Of a DNA stretch of 64,000 nt, positions 34,901 through 43,801 are shown one piece after another. Position numbers and translations under genes: made by a program. Source of the DNA: Aquirufa antheringensis (lineage in GTDB: Bacteria; Bacteroidota; Bacteroidia; Cytophagales; Spirosomataceae); NCBI RefSeq assembly GCF_004307425.1, contig NZ_SEWZ01000001.1, forward strand, positions 311,662 through 375,661. Direction: 5' to 3'. Numbering within the stretch: position 1 is the stretch's first letter; every line of letters starts with the position of its first letter. The notes under the pieces were generated by a model. It was not told the DNA's origin, searched no databases, and saw only the letters and a program-made list of their open reading frames with translations.

Positions 34901-35671
34901 TTAGAAGAAATAGGTGAATAAGGTGGACGGTATGATGGCTTGAGAGGCTTTAATCGACTTAGAATTAGGGTTTTCTGCTCCACCTAAATTGAGTGATTCT
35001 AGGTTGATAACCCAGCCAAAATGTCCCTTAGTCAGTTGAATTTTTGCTTTAAAATTAGGAAGCTTTTCTGAAACCAAGGACTGGTAGGGCACTCCTACAT
35101 AGCGACCATATAATGTCACCACTTCATACAAAGGTTCAAAAACTTGTGCTTGTATCTGGAAAGTCGTTTTTCCCGGGATCACTAATCCGATTCCACCGCT
35201 CATTCCGTGTAAGGAGTATTTTTCTTCTTCGATGTATTCAGACCTTAAAGAGCTGATTTTTCTAGCTATAGATTTACTGTATAAACTTAAAATGGGTGTT
35301 AGATGAACAGTTGTTTTTCGTTTATTCGTATTCCAAAGCAGACCCACTTCAGCCTCACCTCCACGGTAACTCGATTGCAAAACTTCGTTAGGTTGAATAG
35401 GTTGATTGAAATTATTCATCGGAGGTTCAATGAACGTATAGTTGCTTCTATCTATCGCGCTTCCGGTTAGGTTTCCCATTGTTTTTAAGGCGATGAAAGT
35501 CTTGTGATTTTTTTCTGGGTTTTGGAACGTGATTTCTGCCGCGAAATCTAAGGTCATTTGTTGTTCGTGCCACGAAATGAGGGAGGTTCCTACACTCGAA
35601 TTAAAGCGAAATTTTTGGCCAAAACTGACAAAGGTAATCACTAGAAAAACCAGGCTTATGCGAAATCTCAT
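34901..35671 (-). CDS. Predicted secreted or outer-membrane protein upstream of the TonB receptor
   Basis: 256 aa with signal peptide MRFRISLVFLVITFVSFGQ. The mature protein shows beta-strand-like alternation and ends in FTYFF, an aromatic end typical of outer-membrane barrels. Family not recognised. A GTG at 35677 falls inside the -7 box, so ATG 35671 is the better start, and the mRNA may be leaderless. It is coupled to the TonB receptor (TAA, one base, ATG), so the two probably serve one uptake process. Confidence 0.65.
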   Translation of the reverse strand: MRFRISLVFLVITFVSFGQKFRFNSSVGTSLISWHEQQMTLDFAAEITFQNPEKNHKTFIALKTMGNLTGSAIDRSNYTFIEPPMNNFNQPIQPNEVLQSSYRGGEAEVGLLWNTNKRKTTVHLTPILSLYSKSIARKISSLRSEYIEEEKYSLHGMSGGIGLVIPGKTTFQIQAQVFEPLYEVVTLYGRYVGVPYQSLVSEKLPNFKAKIQLTKGHFGWVINLESLNLGGAENPNSKSIKASQAIIPSTLFTYFF

Positions 35672-35676
35672 AGCCA

Positions 35677-35684
35677 CAAATATA
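35677..35684 (-). promoter_or_regulatory. Bacteroidota -7 element for the 35671 gene and TonB receptor
   Basis: The minus strand reads TATATTTG (perfect TAnnTTTG), 5 nt before the ATG at 35671. Transcription from it would start at or beside the start codon. Confidence 0.55.
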
Positions 35685-35690
35685 GGGGAT

Positions 35691-36455
35691 TTACCAATAC
35701 TTCCCCTGTTTTTTCAAGGCAAAAATCAATCCTCTGGCAATGATTACCAAGTGGTTGATTAAGTTAGGTAGTAAGCCAAAATGTGATCGTAACACCTGGT
35801 ATCTTTCCTCCCAGGATCTCTTCAAGTTTTGCACAGATGCGCCTCCCATCAAATAAGTACAGATAGGTGAGGCAGATTTTAATATATGCTGGCTTTTTTT
35901 CAAAACTTGAATCTCCCAATTAATATCGGAACTAAGGCGGTAGTGTAGATCAAAAAGTGGCGCAAGGCTGCGCTTTGCAATGAAAGCTTGGTGGCAAACC
36001 AACATGCCATAACGGAAATTTTGCCAAGTTAAATGAGTGGGCAAACGATGTGGTGTCACCTCACTGCGCAAGCCTAAAGATTGACCGTCGTTATTGACAA
36101 AAATTGCCTCGCCGTACAGGACATCCGGATTTTCTCCCAGTTCTCGTAAGATATTTTTCAATGTCGATGAAGAAGCAAAAGTATCCCCCGCATTCAAAAA
36201 CAGGATATAATCTCCTTTTGCCATTTGCATTCCCTTGTTCATCGCATCGTATATACCCTTGTCTTTCTCAGAAATGAGTTGATTGATCTGAGCTTTATTC
36301 GCTTCTATGATAGCTAATGTTCGGTCTTTCGACGCCCCATCCACCACGATATAATCGATTTCCTCCGCACACCCTTGCTCGAAAACACTTTTTAGTGTGC
36401 GTTCGATATAGGCCTCAGCCTGGTAGGTGATGGTGATGATACTAAGCTTGGGCAT
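35691..36455 (-). CDS. Family 2 glycosyltransferase
   Basis: 254 aa GT-A enzyme. SIITITYQAEAYIERTLKS at the start, VVDGASKDRT (nucleotide binding) and the metal-binding region LFLNAGDTF in place of a DxD motif are clear, followed by DINWEIQV. Close to the colanic-acid type WcaE/WcaA transferases that use UDP-sugars. I took the ATG at 36455, which overlaps the previous gene by 14 nt; a longer start at 36479 is possible. Last gene of the minus-strand polysaccharide cluster. Confidence 0.85.
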   Translation of the reverse strand: MPKLSIITITYQAEAYIERTLKSVFEQGCAEEIDYIVVDGASKDRTLAIIEANKAQINQLISEKDKGIYDAMNKGMQMAKGDYILFLNAGDTFASSSTLKNILRELGENPDVLYGEAIFVNNDGQSLGLRSEVTPHRLPTHLTWQNFRYGMLVCHQAFIAKRSLAPLFDLHYRLSSDINWEIQVLKKSQHILKSASPICTYLMGGASVQNLKRSWEERYQVLRSHFGLLPNLINHLVIIARGLIFALKKQGKYW

Positions 36456-37647
36456 AATAGGCGAGGTGTTGCTGGGCAACGATGGTTTGGTTGTATAATT
36501 GTAGCGCGCGCTCCCTGGATTTTGATCCGGAGGTGGTAGACCCGAGACACCAGTTTATGCCTTTTGCCAAATCTGCCGGGTTAAATGCTTGGGCCACATA
36601 GCCAGTCACTTCGTGTTCGATCATCTCCGGAATTCCTCCCACTTCGAATCCGACGCAAGAAGTGCCGCAGGCCATGGCTTCCATGATCGTATTGGGTAAA
36701 TTTTCTTCCAAAGAGGGAGTAACAAACACATTTGCCGCCGCATAGATATCGCGCATTCTGGCTGGGTCTGAAACCTGCCCAAAATTATGTGCTTTCAAAG
36801 GTAATTCCTCGGTCATCTCTCCACCCACGATCAGCAGCTCGGTCGTAGTGGCATCCAAATACTGCAAGGCCTCTTTCAATAAATGAAAGCCTTTGGCGGG
36901 CGCATTTACGCGCATGGCTACAAAAAGAACATATTTCTTGTTTGGATTTAATCCTAAGCTAGATGCATTAGGCGAGAAGAATTCCGTATCAATCGCGTTT
37001 GGAATGGTTTTAATCGAGTGACCTCCCAAAATGCTACTTTGTCTCGCTCTATTTCCCAGCCAATCACTGCAAGTAATGATGTGTAGGTTTTTCTCCGCAA
37101 ACCCCGTTTTCTTCGCCTCCCACATTCGGTGCGAAAGATCCGTCGGATTTGGATTTTTCAAGAATTTACAATCTCCACAACTCTGTCGAAAATGCTCGCA
37201 ACTCCCACTGTGGTGACAGCCTCCCGTAAAGGCCCACATATCGTGCAGGGTCCAGAAAACAGGTTTATTAAGCCTAGTCAGTTGAGCAATATCGCTCACA
37301 GATAAGAAACCAAAATTCACCCAATGCAAATGCACAATATCTGCCTGCTGGATCAGCGGATGCTTCGAAACATCACTCCCAAAAACACCCGGATTGAATA
37401 GGAATCGAATCGATTTATCTTTCTCAAAACGCAAAAAGAACAAGCGCTCGGCAATGAATTTCAACCAAGAAATCAGGCCATTGCCGAATTTTAGGGCGCT
37501 GGAAGTGCTCCCTTTTTCTCTGACGAGGTAGTCGACTTGATGTCCCGCTTTTTCCAAAGCCACTTTCAATCTACCCGCCGCAATCCCAGCCCCGCCATTG
37601 CTGTCGTGGTAAGAGAGGAGGACGATATGTAGCTTTTTGGCAGACAT
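36442..37647 (-). CDS. Family 4 glycosyltransferase
   Basis: 401 aa GT-B enzyme. N-terminal glycine-rich loop SNGGAGIAAGRL, C-terminal donor site EENLPNTIMEAMACGTSCVG with the E-x7-E motif. A central CEHFRQSCGDCKFL stretch with several Cys and His residues is reminiscent of the WcaC-like colanic acid transferases. Overlaps wecB by 1 nt (TAATG) and the GT2 gene by 14 nt. Acceptor unknown. Confidence 0.88.
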   Translation of the reverse strand: MSAKKLHIVLLSYHDSNGGAGIAAGRLKVALEKAGHQVDYLVREKGSTSSALKFGNGLISWLKFIAERLFFLRFEKDKSIRFLFNPGVFGSDVSKHPLIQQADIVHLHWVNFGFLSVSDIAQLTRLNKPVFWTLHDMWAFTGGCHHSGSCEHFRQSCGDCKFLKNPNPTDLSHRMWEAKKTGFAEKNLHIITCSDWLGNRARQSSILGGHSIKTIPNAIDTEFFSPNASSLGLNPNKKYVLFVAMRVNAPAKGFHLLKEALQYLDATTTELLIVGGEMTEELPLKAHNFGQVSDPARMRDIYAAANVFVTPSLEENLPNTIMEAMACGTSCVGFEVGGIPEMIEHEVTGYVAQAFNPADLAKGINWCLGSTTSGSKSRERALQLYNQTIVAQQHLAYYAQA

Positions 37648-38828
37648 TAAGCAAAAATTTCAGCTAGTTGAGCGGCTATTCTTTCGGCTGCCTTACCATC
37701 CCAAAGCGGAGGGATGCTCCCTTTCTTCACCTTGCCTGCCAATATCTCTTGCAAAGCAGCATAGGTTTTCTTTGGATCTAAATCCGATAACAATTGGTTC
37801 GTCCCTAAAGTCACCGTGATCGGTCGTTCCGTCGAATCGCGGAAAGTTAAGCATGGGACGCCTAAGTAAGTCGTTTCCTCTTGAATGCCGCCTGAATCGG
37901 TTAATATCGCTGTGGCATTGGACATCAATTGAATGAATTCTAAATAGCCCAAAGGCTCCGTCATAATCAAGTTTTGCGCCTGATCTAATCGTTCCGCTAA
38001 GCCAAATTTCTCCATATGTGCCCGCGTTCTCGGGTGGATAGGAAAAATGATTTTGGTATCCTTACTGCTTAATTCAATTAACTCTAGAATGGATTCAAGA
38101 CCCTCTTTCGTATCCACGTTCGCCGGGCGGTGCATGGTCATGACAATATAGTCGGCAGTCGATAGTCGGGAGTCGGGAGTCAATAGTCGGGAGTCGGGAG
38201 TCGCTAGGCCGGAGTCGGCAGTCGATAGTCGGGAGTCACTAGTCGCTAGTCCGAGGTCTTCCAGTATGGTGGTGGTTTTCGCTTTTTCTTGATAGCGAAC
38301 TAACGAGTCAATCATCACATTGCCTGAGAAAAATACACGCTCATCTGCCACACCTTCATTTTTCAAATGTTGCAATCCGCTTTCTTCCGTCACAAATAAA
38401 TAATCCGCCACGCTATCTGTCAAGATGCGATTTAATTCCTCTGGCATCGTTCGGTCAAAGCTACGTAAGCCTGCCTCTACGTGAGCGACTTTGATACCCA
38501 TTTTGATCGCCACTAAGGTACAGGCCAAAGTCGAAGTAACATCCCCCACCACAATAATTAAATCCGGTTTTTCGGCTTCAACAATTTTTTCAAAGGCCAC
38601 CATAATCTTCGCAGTCACTTCTGTGTGGCTTCCACCCCCAATTCCGAGGAAGAAATCCGGTGTAGGTAATTCCAGTTGTGTAAAAAACACATCACTCATC
38701 TTTGCGTCAAAATGCTGACCCGTATGAACGATCTTCGATGTCCATCCGGCTAATTTTTGGATCGCACGATGTAGCGGTGCTACTTTCATGAAATTAGGAC
38801 GAGCGCCTACGACTTGAATTACTTTCAT
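37647..38828 (-). CDS. wecB: Non-hydrolysing UDP-N-acetylglucosamine 2-epimerase with heptad-repeat insertion
   Basis: 393 aa; interconverts UDP-GlcNAc and UDP-ManNAc for surface polysaccharide. Conserved are GARPNFMKVAP, VVGDVTST, HVEAGLRSFD, PEELNRI, MTMHRPANV and DSGGIQEE. Between ILEDLGL and YIVMTMH lies an extra run of about 32 residues made of 7-residue units such as DSRLSTA and DSRLLTP. It is encoded by the 7-bp array at 38150-38254, which stays in frame because 15 units make 105 nt. Without it the length would match ordinary WecB. No wecC dehydrogenase is adjacent. Confidence 0.93.
   Translation of the reverse strand: MKVIQVVGARPNFMKVAPLHRAIQKLAGWTSKIVHTGQHFDAKMSDVFFTQLELPTPDFFLGIGGGSHTEVTAKIMVAFEKIVEAEKPDLIIVVGDVTSTLACTLVAIKMGIKVAHVEAGLRSFDRTMPEELNRILTDSVADYLFVTEESGLQHLKNEGVADERVFFSGNVMIDSLVRYQEKAKTTTILEDLGLATSDSRLSTADSGLATPDSRLLTPDSRLSTADYIVMTMHRPANVDTKEGLESILELIELSSKDTKIIFPIHPRTRAHMEKFGLAERLDQAQNLIMTEPLGYLEFIQLMSNATAILTDSGGIQEETTYLGVPCLTFRDSTERPITVTLGTNQLLSDLDPKKTYAALQEILAGKVKKGSIPPLWDGKAAERIAAQLAEIFA
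38150..38254 (+). repeat. Heptamer array inside wecB, 15 units
   Basis: Plus-strand units AGTCGGC, AGTCGAT, AGTCGGG (five times), AGTCAAT, AGTCGCT, AGTCACT and two more diverged units (AGGCCGG, AGTCCGA). Same family as the arrays at 18949 and 19509. Coding on the minus strand as GACTNNC, read as a 21-nt/7-residue period. Confidence 0.95.
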
Positions 38829-38860
38829 TTATACCTATTTAAAAATTCTAATTTACGAAT

Positions 38861-38927
38861 TACAAAGAACAAAGTTCAAAGAGCAAAGTTCAAAGTTAGA
38901 ATCCCCTGCGGGGATGAACTCATGAAA
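38861..38927 (-). repeat. Composite hairpin plus heptamer element, copy b
   Basis: On the minus strand: TTTCATGAGTTC, hairpin ATCCCC-GCA-GGGGAT (38901-38915), linker TCTAA, then five heptamers CTTTGAA, CTTTGCT, CTTTGAA, CTTTGTT, CTTTGTA (38861-38895). It lies between the GT4 gene and wecB, 33 nt upstream of wecB, so it is probably within one transcript. Confidence 0.85.
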
Positions 38928-38953
38928 TAAATCCTTCGGACTCACTTCCTACG

Positions 38954-38988
38954 GACTGACCACTGACTACTGTCCACTGGCTACTGAA
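38954..38988 (+). repeat. Heptamer array, CACTGAC type, at the 3' end of a glycosyltransferase gene
   Basis: Five units GACTGAC, CACTGAC, TACTGTC, CACTGGC, TACTGAA. The last three units encode the C-terminal SVASGQ and stop codon of the gene at 38967-40166. Confidence 0.85.
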
Positions 38989-40166
38989 TACCTAAACGCC
39001 TCCATATAATTCCCCAGCACCGTATGTATATTGATCTCCTTCTCAATAATCTCCCTCGAACGCGTGCCCTTTATTGTGATTTTCTCCGGCTGTGCAAAAA
39101 GCCTTTCAATAACTGTTTGTAAGCTGGATAAAGATCCCGATTCAAAGTAATGTCCGTTATATCCCTCCCGCACTAAGCGTTTTTCGGTGCCATCTGCCAC
39201 AGAACAAACGACGGGTTTCGAGAAACACATCGCCTCATTAATAGACAAACCACCCATGCCAGCTAAGACATAGATCCCCGATTCGCAAGTGATTTTGCCT
39301 AGTTCTTTGGGGTCATAAATACCTCCATGAAATTTTATAAAATCGTAGCCTGAAGCCTGCGCTTTTAAAGCTTCCAGCTCCGGCCCATCTCCCACAATGC
39401 TGAGTTCGGTCTGCGGGTATTTCGCATGCAAGGCAATTGCCGCTTCAATCAATAAATCGACCTGCTTCCATTTGACCAAACGTCCGATATGCAAAAGTCG
39501 GAATGGATTGGCGGTAACGCCTTTTAATTCGTTCGCAGTATGTAATAGCGCATCGGTGTCTGGGGAATTCGCCGTGATAAATACCTTCTCAGCCGGAACG
39601 CCATAGCTTGCGTGTAAAGCAACGGCCTCCTCTAAATAATTGATGTGGGCGTCTACCAGATTAGAGAAACGCTTTCTCGTTTCGCGTACGATGAAGAATT
39701 TTAATCGGGCCAAAAGAGAGGGATTCGACTGGTGCGCTTGGTTGTTTTCGGTTACGCCGCCGCCTTGTAAATAATAGGAAATGGCGTTGTCGTAATGAGG
39801 AACTTGGAAGGGGATCTCTTTGGAAATAAGTGCCACTTTGTGTTTTCTCAGAAAGCGGTACCAGCCGGGATAAAAAACGAAAGAGGCTTGATAGGGCCAG
39901 TTGACCATTAAGACGTCTGGTTTTTCTGCCAAAATCAACTCCTTCAACCCGCGGAAAAACTTCTTCCCATAATAGGTCGTGTATTCCTCGCGACGAAAGA
40001 CCTTGAATTCAATGCCTTTGTCTGACGTATATACCCCAGCACCCAGCGTTGCCCCTTTTTCTGTGGGCACCACCACGCACACCTCCACTCCATAATCGCG
40101 TTGCAATTTGTTTAGGACTAGGTTATAATAGTGTGGCAGGCCACCGGCCAGGGACATTATTTTCAT
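38967..40166 (-). CDS. Family 4 glycosyltransferase with repeat-derived C-terminus
   Basis: 399 aa GT-B enzyme. The N-terminal SLAGGLPHYYNLVLNKL is compatible with the GT4 acceptor domain; LLHIGRLVKWKQVDLLIEA begins the donor domain and MGGLSINEAMCFSKPVVCS holds the E-x7 region (only one of the two usual Glu residues is clear). The last residues and the TAG stop lie in a 7-bp repeat array, so the original 3' end may have been replaced. Overlaps the flippase gene by 4 nt. Confidence 0.82.
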   Translation of the reverse strand: MKIMSLAGGLPHYYNLVLNKLQRDYGVEVCVVVPTEKGATLGAGVYTSDKGIEFKVFRREEYTTYYGKKFFRGLKELILAEKPDVLMVNWPYQASFVFYPGWYRFLRKHKVALISKEIPFQVPHYDNAISYYLQGGGVTENNQAHQSNPSLLARLKFFIVRETRKRFSNLVDAHINYLEEAVALHASYGVPAEKVFITANSPDTDALLHTANELKGVTANPFRLLHIGRLVKWKQVDLLIEAAIALHAKYPQTELSIVGDGPELEALKAQASGYDFIKFHGGIYDPKELGKITCESGIYVLAGMGGLSINEAMCFSKPVVCSVADGTEKRLVREGYNGHYFESGSLSSLQTVIERLFAQPEKITIKGTRSREIIEKEINIHTVLGNYMEAFRYSVASGQ

Positions 40167-41659
40167 TTCTTAAACCAATTAGTAACTAGCTCGCTGATGT
40201 CTGGAGATAGCTTGAATTTCGTGACCGCTAGGATAAATAATCCACCTATCGCTGCACTGCGAATGCCTACATTCAGTAGCCAGGCGATTAAAGGGCTGCC
40301 TTCGATGACCGGGATTTGGGAAACAACAAGGTAGATTAACACACTAACGATCAGAATTCCCAGGGATCTAACATCAAACGGTTGCAGGTCTAGTTTCCAC
40401 CAGATAAAGCCAAATTTCAATACATTATAGCCCGCCAAAGCCAATAGGGAAGCTAGGGCTGCCCCATTATAGGAATAAATAGGAATCAAGATTAGATTAC
40501 CTACCACTAAACCCACCGCGAGGATGATGTAGAAGAGGAGGTCGTAACGGTAGTATTTGGAGTTAATCAACACCTCTGAATTTAGGCCCGTTCCCATATC
40601 GATGATCTTACTCAAACCTACCATCAGCACCACCCAGCGGCCAGCCTCGTAAATTTCATGGCGAGGGATGATGGTGTAGATGAAGTCCAAATTACACCAG
40701 ATCAACAGGAATAAAACGCAACCGATGAGGAGGAGATTCAGAGAGGATTTTTGGTAAATATCCTGGATATTATCGCGGTCATTTCGGTTCCAAGCCTGCG
40801 CTAAAATGGGTGCCGCAATCGCCGCAATCACGTTTCGAGGGATCGAAATCATGATCGCCATCCGGGAATTAATGTCAAAAATCGCCGTCGTACTCAAACC
40901 GCCCATATAGGCTGGCAACATGATCTTTTCGATGTGCTGAATCAGCGTAAAGCTGGCACCGGCTAAAATCACCCAGCCGCCATACGAAAGCATTTCTTTG
41001 AAAACCGGGGTGCGTAAAAAGGAAAAATCAACTTTCGTATAAAAGCGTTTCAGCTGCTTAATGTAGGCTAATAAACCCACAACCGCCACCACATAAGAAA
41101 GCGTAATCGCTAAAATCAATTGATTGAATGTCAAATAGCCGAGAGCAAAAGTAATGACTAAAACTCCATTAGAAATCCTTAAAAACAGCTCTCGAATGAT
41201 CGCTGGGACCACAATGCGAAGATGGACTCGTGCATAAGCTTCTAAAACGCTCATGTATAAATAACTAGCCGTCAGTGGAATAATGTAATAGAAATACTGG
41301 GGTAATAGCGGCGAATTCGTGCCATATGCCTCGAAAAACAGTGGTTTTAAAGCTAAATAGCCCAGCACAAAAAGCGCTAAACCAAACAGTGGTGCGACGA
41401 GCAGAAAGGTGAAAAAACCTTTATGGCCATTCTTCGGATCATCGAAATGCGGGAAAAAACGCACCGCAATATGGGGAATTCCGAGTTGGGTAAAAGAGGC
41501 AAAAATAAGGGGAATGCTAACCAAAGCACCGGCAATTAAGCCCACCTGCTCCTGCGAAAGAAACTTATTGTAGAGGAAGATTACGTTAAAAGTCCCGATC
41601 GCCGTACCCAAATAGGTAACGATTGAACCCTTTAAACTTTGTCGAATGACGATCCCCAT
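40163..41659 (-). CDS. Oligosaccharide flippase (Wzx-like, MOP superfamily)
   Basis: 498 aa with about 12-14 hydrophobic helices and few charged loops, starting RQSLKGSIVTYLGTAIGT, the usual first helix of polysaccharide-export MATE-like proteins. Would move an undecaprenyl-linked repeat unit across the inner membrane. Located between glycosyltransferase genes, as expected for a Wzx. No Wzy polymerase is recognisable in this window. Confidence 0.85.
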   Translation of the reverse strand: MGIVIRQSLKGSIVTYLGTAIGTFNVIFLYNKFLSQEQVGLIAGALVSIPLIFASFTQLGIPHIAVRFFPHFDDPKNGHKGFFTFLLVAPLFGLALFVLGYLALKPLFFEAYGTNSPLLPQYFYYIIPLTASYLYMSVLEAYARVHLRIVVPAIIRELFLRISNGVLVITFALGYLTFNQLILAITLSYVVAVVGLLAYIKQLKRFYTKVDFSFLRTPVFKEMLSYGGWVILAGASFTLIQHIEKIMLPAYMGGLSTTAIFDINSRMAIMISIPRNVIAAIAAPILAQAWNRNDRDNIQDIYQKSSLNLLLIGCVLFLLIWCNLDFIYTIIPRHEIYEAGRWVVLMVGLSKIIDMGTGLNSEVLINSKYYRYDLLFYIILAVGLVVGNLILIPIYSYNGAALASLLALAGYNVLKFGFIWWKLDLQPFDVRSLGILIVSVLIYLVVSQIPVIEGSPLIAWLLNVGIRSAAIGGLFILAVTKFKLSPDISELVTNWFKK

Positions 41660-41708
41660 GCCTTGTTTTGAATGTAATTTACAAAAATACGATTTTGCGG
41701 GGCATTCT

Positions 41709-42803
41709 TTATACGAGAAGAGCTTTGATTTTCGCGGAGAGCTTTACCACATCATATTGCTCCTCCATGTGTTTACGTGCAGCGACACCATAGGCATGTG
41801 TAGCCGCGGAATCTGAGGCTAAGGATTTCAGTGCAGCAGCCATTCCCTCCACATCGTGTTCATCCACCAAAAGCCCCGTTTTTTCCTCGATGACCGCATC
41901 CGGAATGCCGGCGTGTCGAGTGGAACAAATAGCTAATCCGCAAGCGGAGGCCTCTAAAATCGCCACAGGCGTTCCTTCGGAATCCCCACTAGGGGTTAAG
42001 ATCGAATGTTGAATGAACACGTTCGATTCTTGTAACAAGGGCAAGTAGTCCGATTGTCCCATAGCCCCTAAGAAATGAATGTTACCAGAGAGGCCGTGCG
42101 CGGAAACATACGCTTTCGCTTCTTCCCACAAAGGTCCATCACCGACCATCCGTAATTGGGCATTGGGAAAATCGCCCAACAACATTTCAAAGGCTTGAAT
42201 GCTTTTCAAGGATCCTTTTTTCTCTGCAAAACGTGCTACAGAAATGACGTTGAATCCGTTTTTTGCCGTGCCTGGAGTAAATCTCGAGGTATCAACCCCA
42301 CATGGAATGACATGTAAATTGGGTAAAGGCCCCGCGATTTCTTCCAAATTCGCTCGCATGGACTCGGCCACACAAATGATGGCTTTCGCCTTAGGTAAAC
42401 TGAGGGCGTAACGGGCCCCATAAGTCGCTAAAGTCTTTTTCTCTGCTGCATCGAAGCCTAAAAAGACAACGGAATAAGGAATGTCCTCAGCCAGACACGC
42501 CTCGTAGATATTCGTGCCTAATGGACCGTAATTCGCTAAGAAGGCATCTACTTTATGGACGCGTAAAAAGCGTCTAAGGTAATGGGTATAGATCTTCTGA
42601 TAAAGTCCAGGAATGATGCGGCGTAACACACCTCTAACGGCAAGAATCGAAAAAGGAAAAGAATAAATGGATCCGCCCGCCATTAATCGGCTCGGTTGCC
42701 AGCCTTCGTATAGGACGTGAATGGGTTCTAATTGATTGATCTGCTCTTCGATAAAGGTCTCGGAGTACGAAAAGAAATTAGAGCGGGCAATGATTAAACG
42801 CAT
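41709..42803 (-). CDS. Family 4 glycosyltransferase
   Basis: 364 aa GT-B enzyme. NFFSYSETFIEEQINQL at the start is typical of transferases of the colanic acid WcaL/EPS type; VISVARFAEKKGSLKSI starts the donor domain, and EGTPVAILEASACGLAICST carries the E-x7-E motif. First minus-strand gene of the polysaccharide cluster. A near-consensus -7 box (minus-strand TAATTTCG, 42829-42836) precedes it. Confidence 0.88.
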   Translation of the reverse strand: MRLIIARSNFFSYSETFIEEQINQLEPIHVLYEGWQPSRLMAGGSIYSFPFSILAVRGVLRRIIPGLYQKIYTHYLRRFLRVHKVDAFLANYGPLGTNIYEACLAEDIPYSVVFLGFDAAEKKTLATYGARYALSLPKAKAIICVAESMRANLEEIAGPLPNLHVIPCGVDTSRFTPGTAKNGFNVISVARFAEKKGSLKSIQAFEMLLGDFPNAQLRMVGDGPLWEEAKAYVSAHGLSGNIHFLGAMGQSDYLPLLQESNVFIQHSILTPSGDSEGTPVAILEASACGLAICSTRHAGIPDAVIEEKTGLLVDEHDVEGMAAALKSLASDSAATHAYGVAARKHMEEQYDVVKLSAKIKALLV

Positions 42804-42874
42804 TCAGGGCTGATTTTTAATGCAAAACCGAAATTAGCTAAATTTTTCGGCTATTTTTACAGCAAATACGCGTC

Positions 42875-43801
42875 ATGGAGAAAAATTTAGTCGTTGGAGG
42901 AAGTGGTTTTTTGGGCTTGAATTGGCTGGCTTATTTGCAGCAACACGGTGTAGATAACGAGGTCGTTGTTTTCGCGCACGAAAAACCTGCAGGCGTTGAA
43001 TTTCCTTCTTTCGTGACTTTTGTGGTGGGGGATTATGCGGATGCTCAAGCTTTGGACGACTTATTTAGTGCCCATCATTTTGATCGCGTATTCCATTTTG
43101 CCTCTTCCATTATACCTGCCATTTCATCTGAAAATATTCGCCAAGACATCGAGTCTAACTTGTTGCCTACCATCGGTTTGATGGAGATGATGAAGAAACA
43201 CCAGGTGTCAAAATTACTTTATCTATCCACCGGTGGGGCAGTTTACGGGAATGTGACGGAAGAAAAAGTGAAAGAGGAGTATCCTTGTAAGCCTATTTCA
43301 TCTTACGGAATTATCAAGCTGGCCGTGGAGCATTACATCGAATTGTATGCGAAATTATACCAGATCGACTACTTGATTTTGCGCTTGTCGAATCCATTCG
43401 GGGAATTTCATCGCTCGCCTAAACAAGGGGTAATTAATATTGCTGTTCGCAAGGCGCTGAAAGGAGAGGTGATGACGGTTTGGGGAGATGGATCGCAGGC
43501 CAAAGATTATATCTACGCCGCTGACATCGGTCAAGCCATCGATGGTCTAATAAAGGCAGGGGTAAAAAATGAAACAATCAATGTGGGTTCAGGCGAATCG
43601 CTCAGTTTAAATACCATTATTCAGCGCATTCAAGCGAAATTACCCGCATTTCAAGTCGAATACAAAGACGCGAAGTTGACGGATGTGCAGAGAATCTGTT
43701 TAGATACGTCGAAATTATCGGCGAAAATGAGCTGGGAAATCACCTCCTTCGATCAAGCCTTAGAAGCAACCATCGCTTACGAAAAAGCTAGACTTTCTTA
43801 G
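42875..43801 (+). CDS. NAD-dependent nucleotide-sugar epimerase/dehydratase (SDR)
   Basis: 308 aa extended SDR. The Rossmann motif is VGGSGFLG near residue 7, the active-site pair Tyr-x3-Lys is in SSYGIIK (about 150), and a Ser/Thr in LYLSTGGAVYG precedes it. GalE-like in order, so probably a 4-epimerase or 4,6-dehydratase for the surface polysaccharide. Transcribed towards the methyltransferase gene; the ends overlap by 14 nt. Confidence 0.87.
   Translation: MEKNLVVGGSGFLGLNWLAYLQQHGVDNEVVVFAHEKPAGVEFPSFVTFVVGDYADAQALDDLFSAHHFDRVFHFASSIIPAISSENIRQDIESNLLPTIGLMEMMKKHQVSKLLYLSTGGAVYGNVTEEKVKEEYPCKPISSYGIIKLAVEHYIELYAKLYQIDYLILRLSNPFGEFHRSPKQGVINIAVRKALKGEVMTVWGDGSQAKDYIYAADIGQAIDGLIKAGVKNETINVGSGESLSLNTIIQRIQAKLPAFQVEYKDAKLTDVQRICLDTSKLSAKMSWEITSFDQALEATIAYEKARLS

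Noticed and set aside
37647-38828. wecB as a frameshifted pseudogene
   Set aside because: The 105-nt array keeps the frame and all catalytic blocks lie in one open frame.
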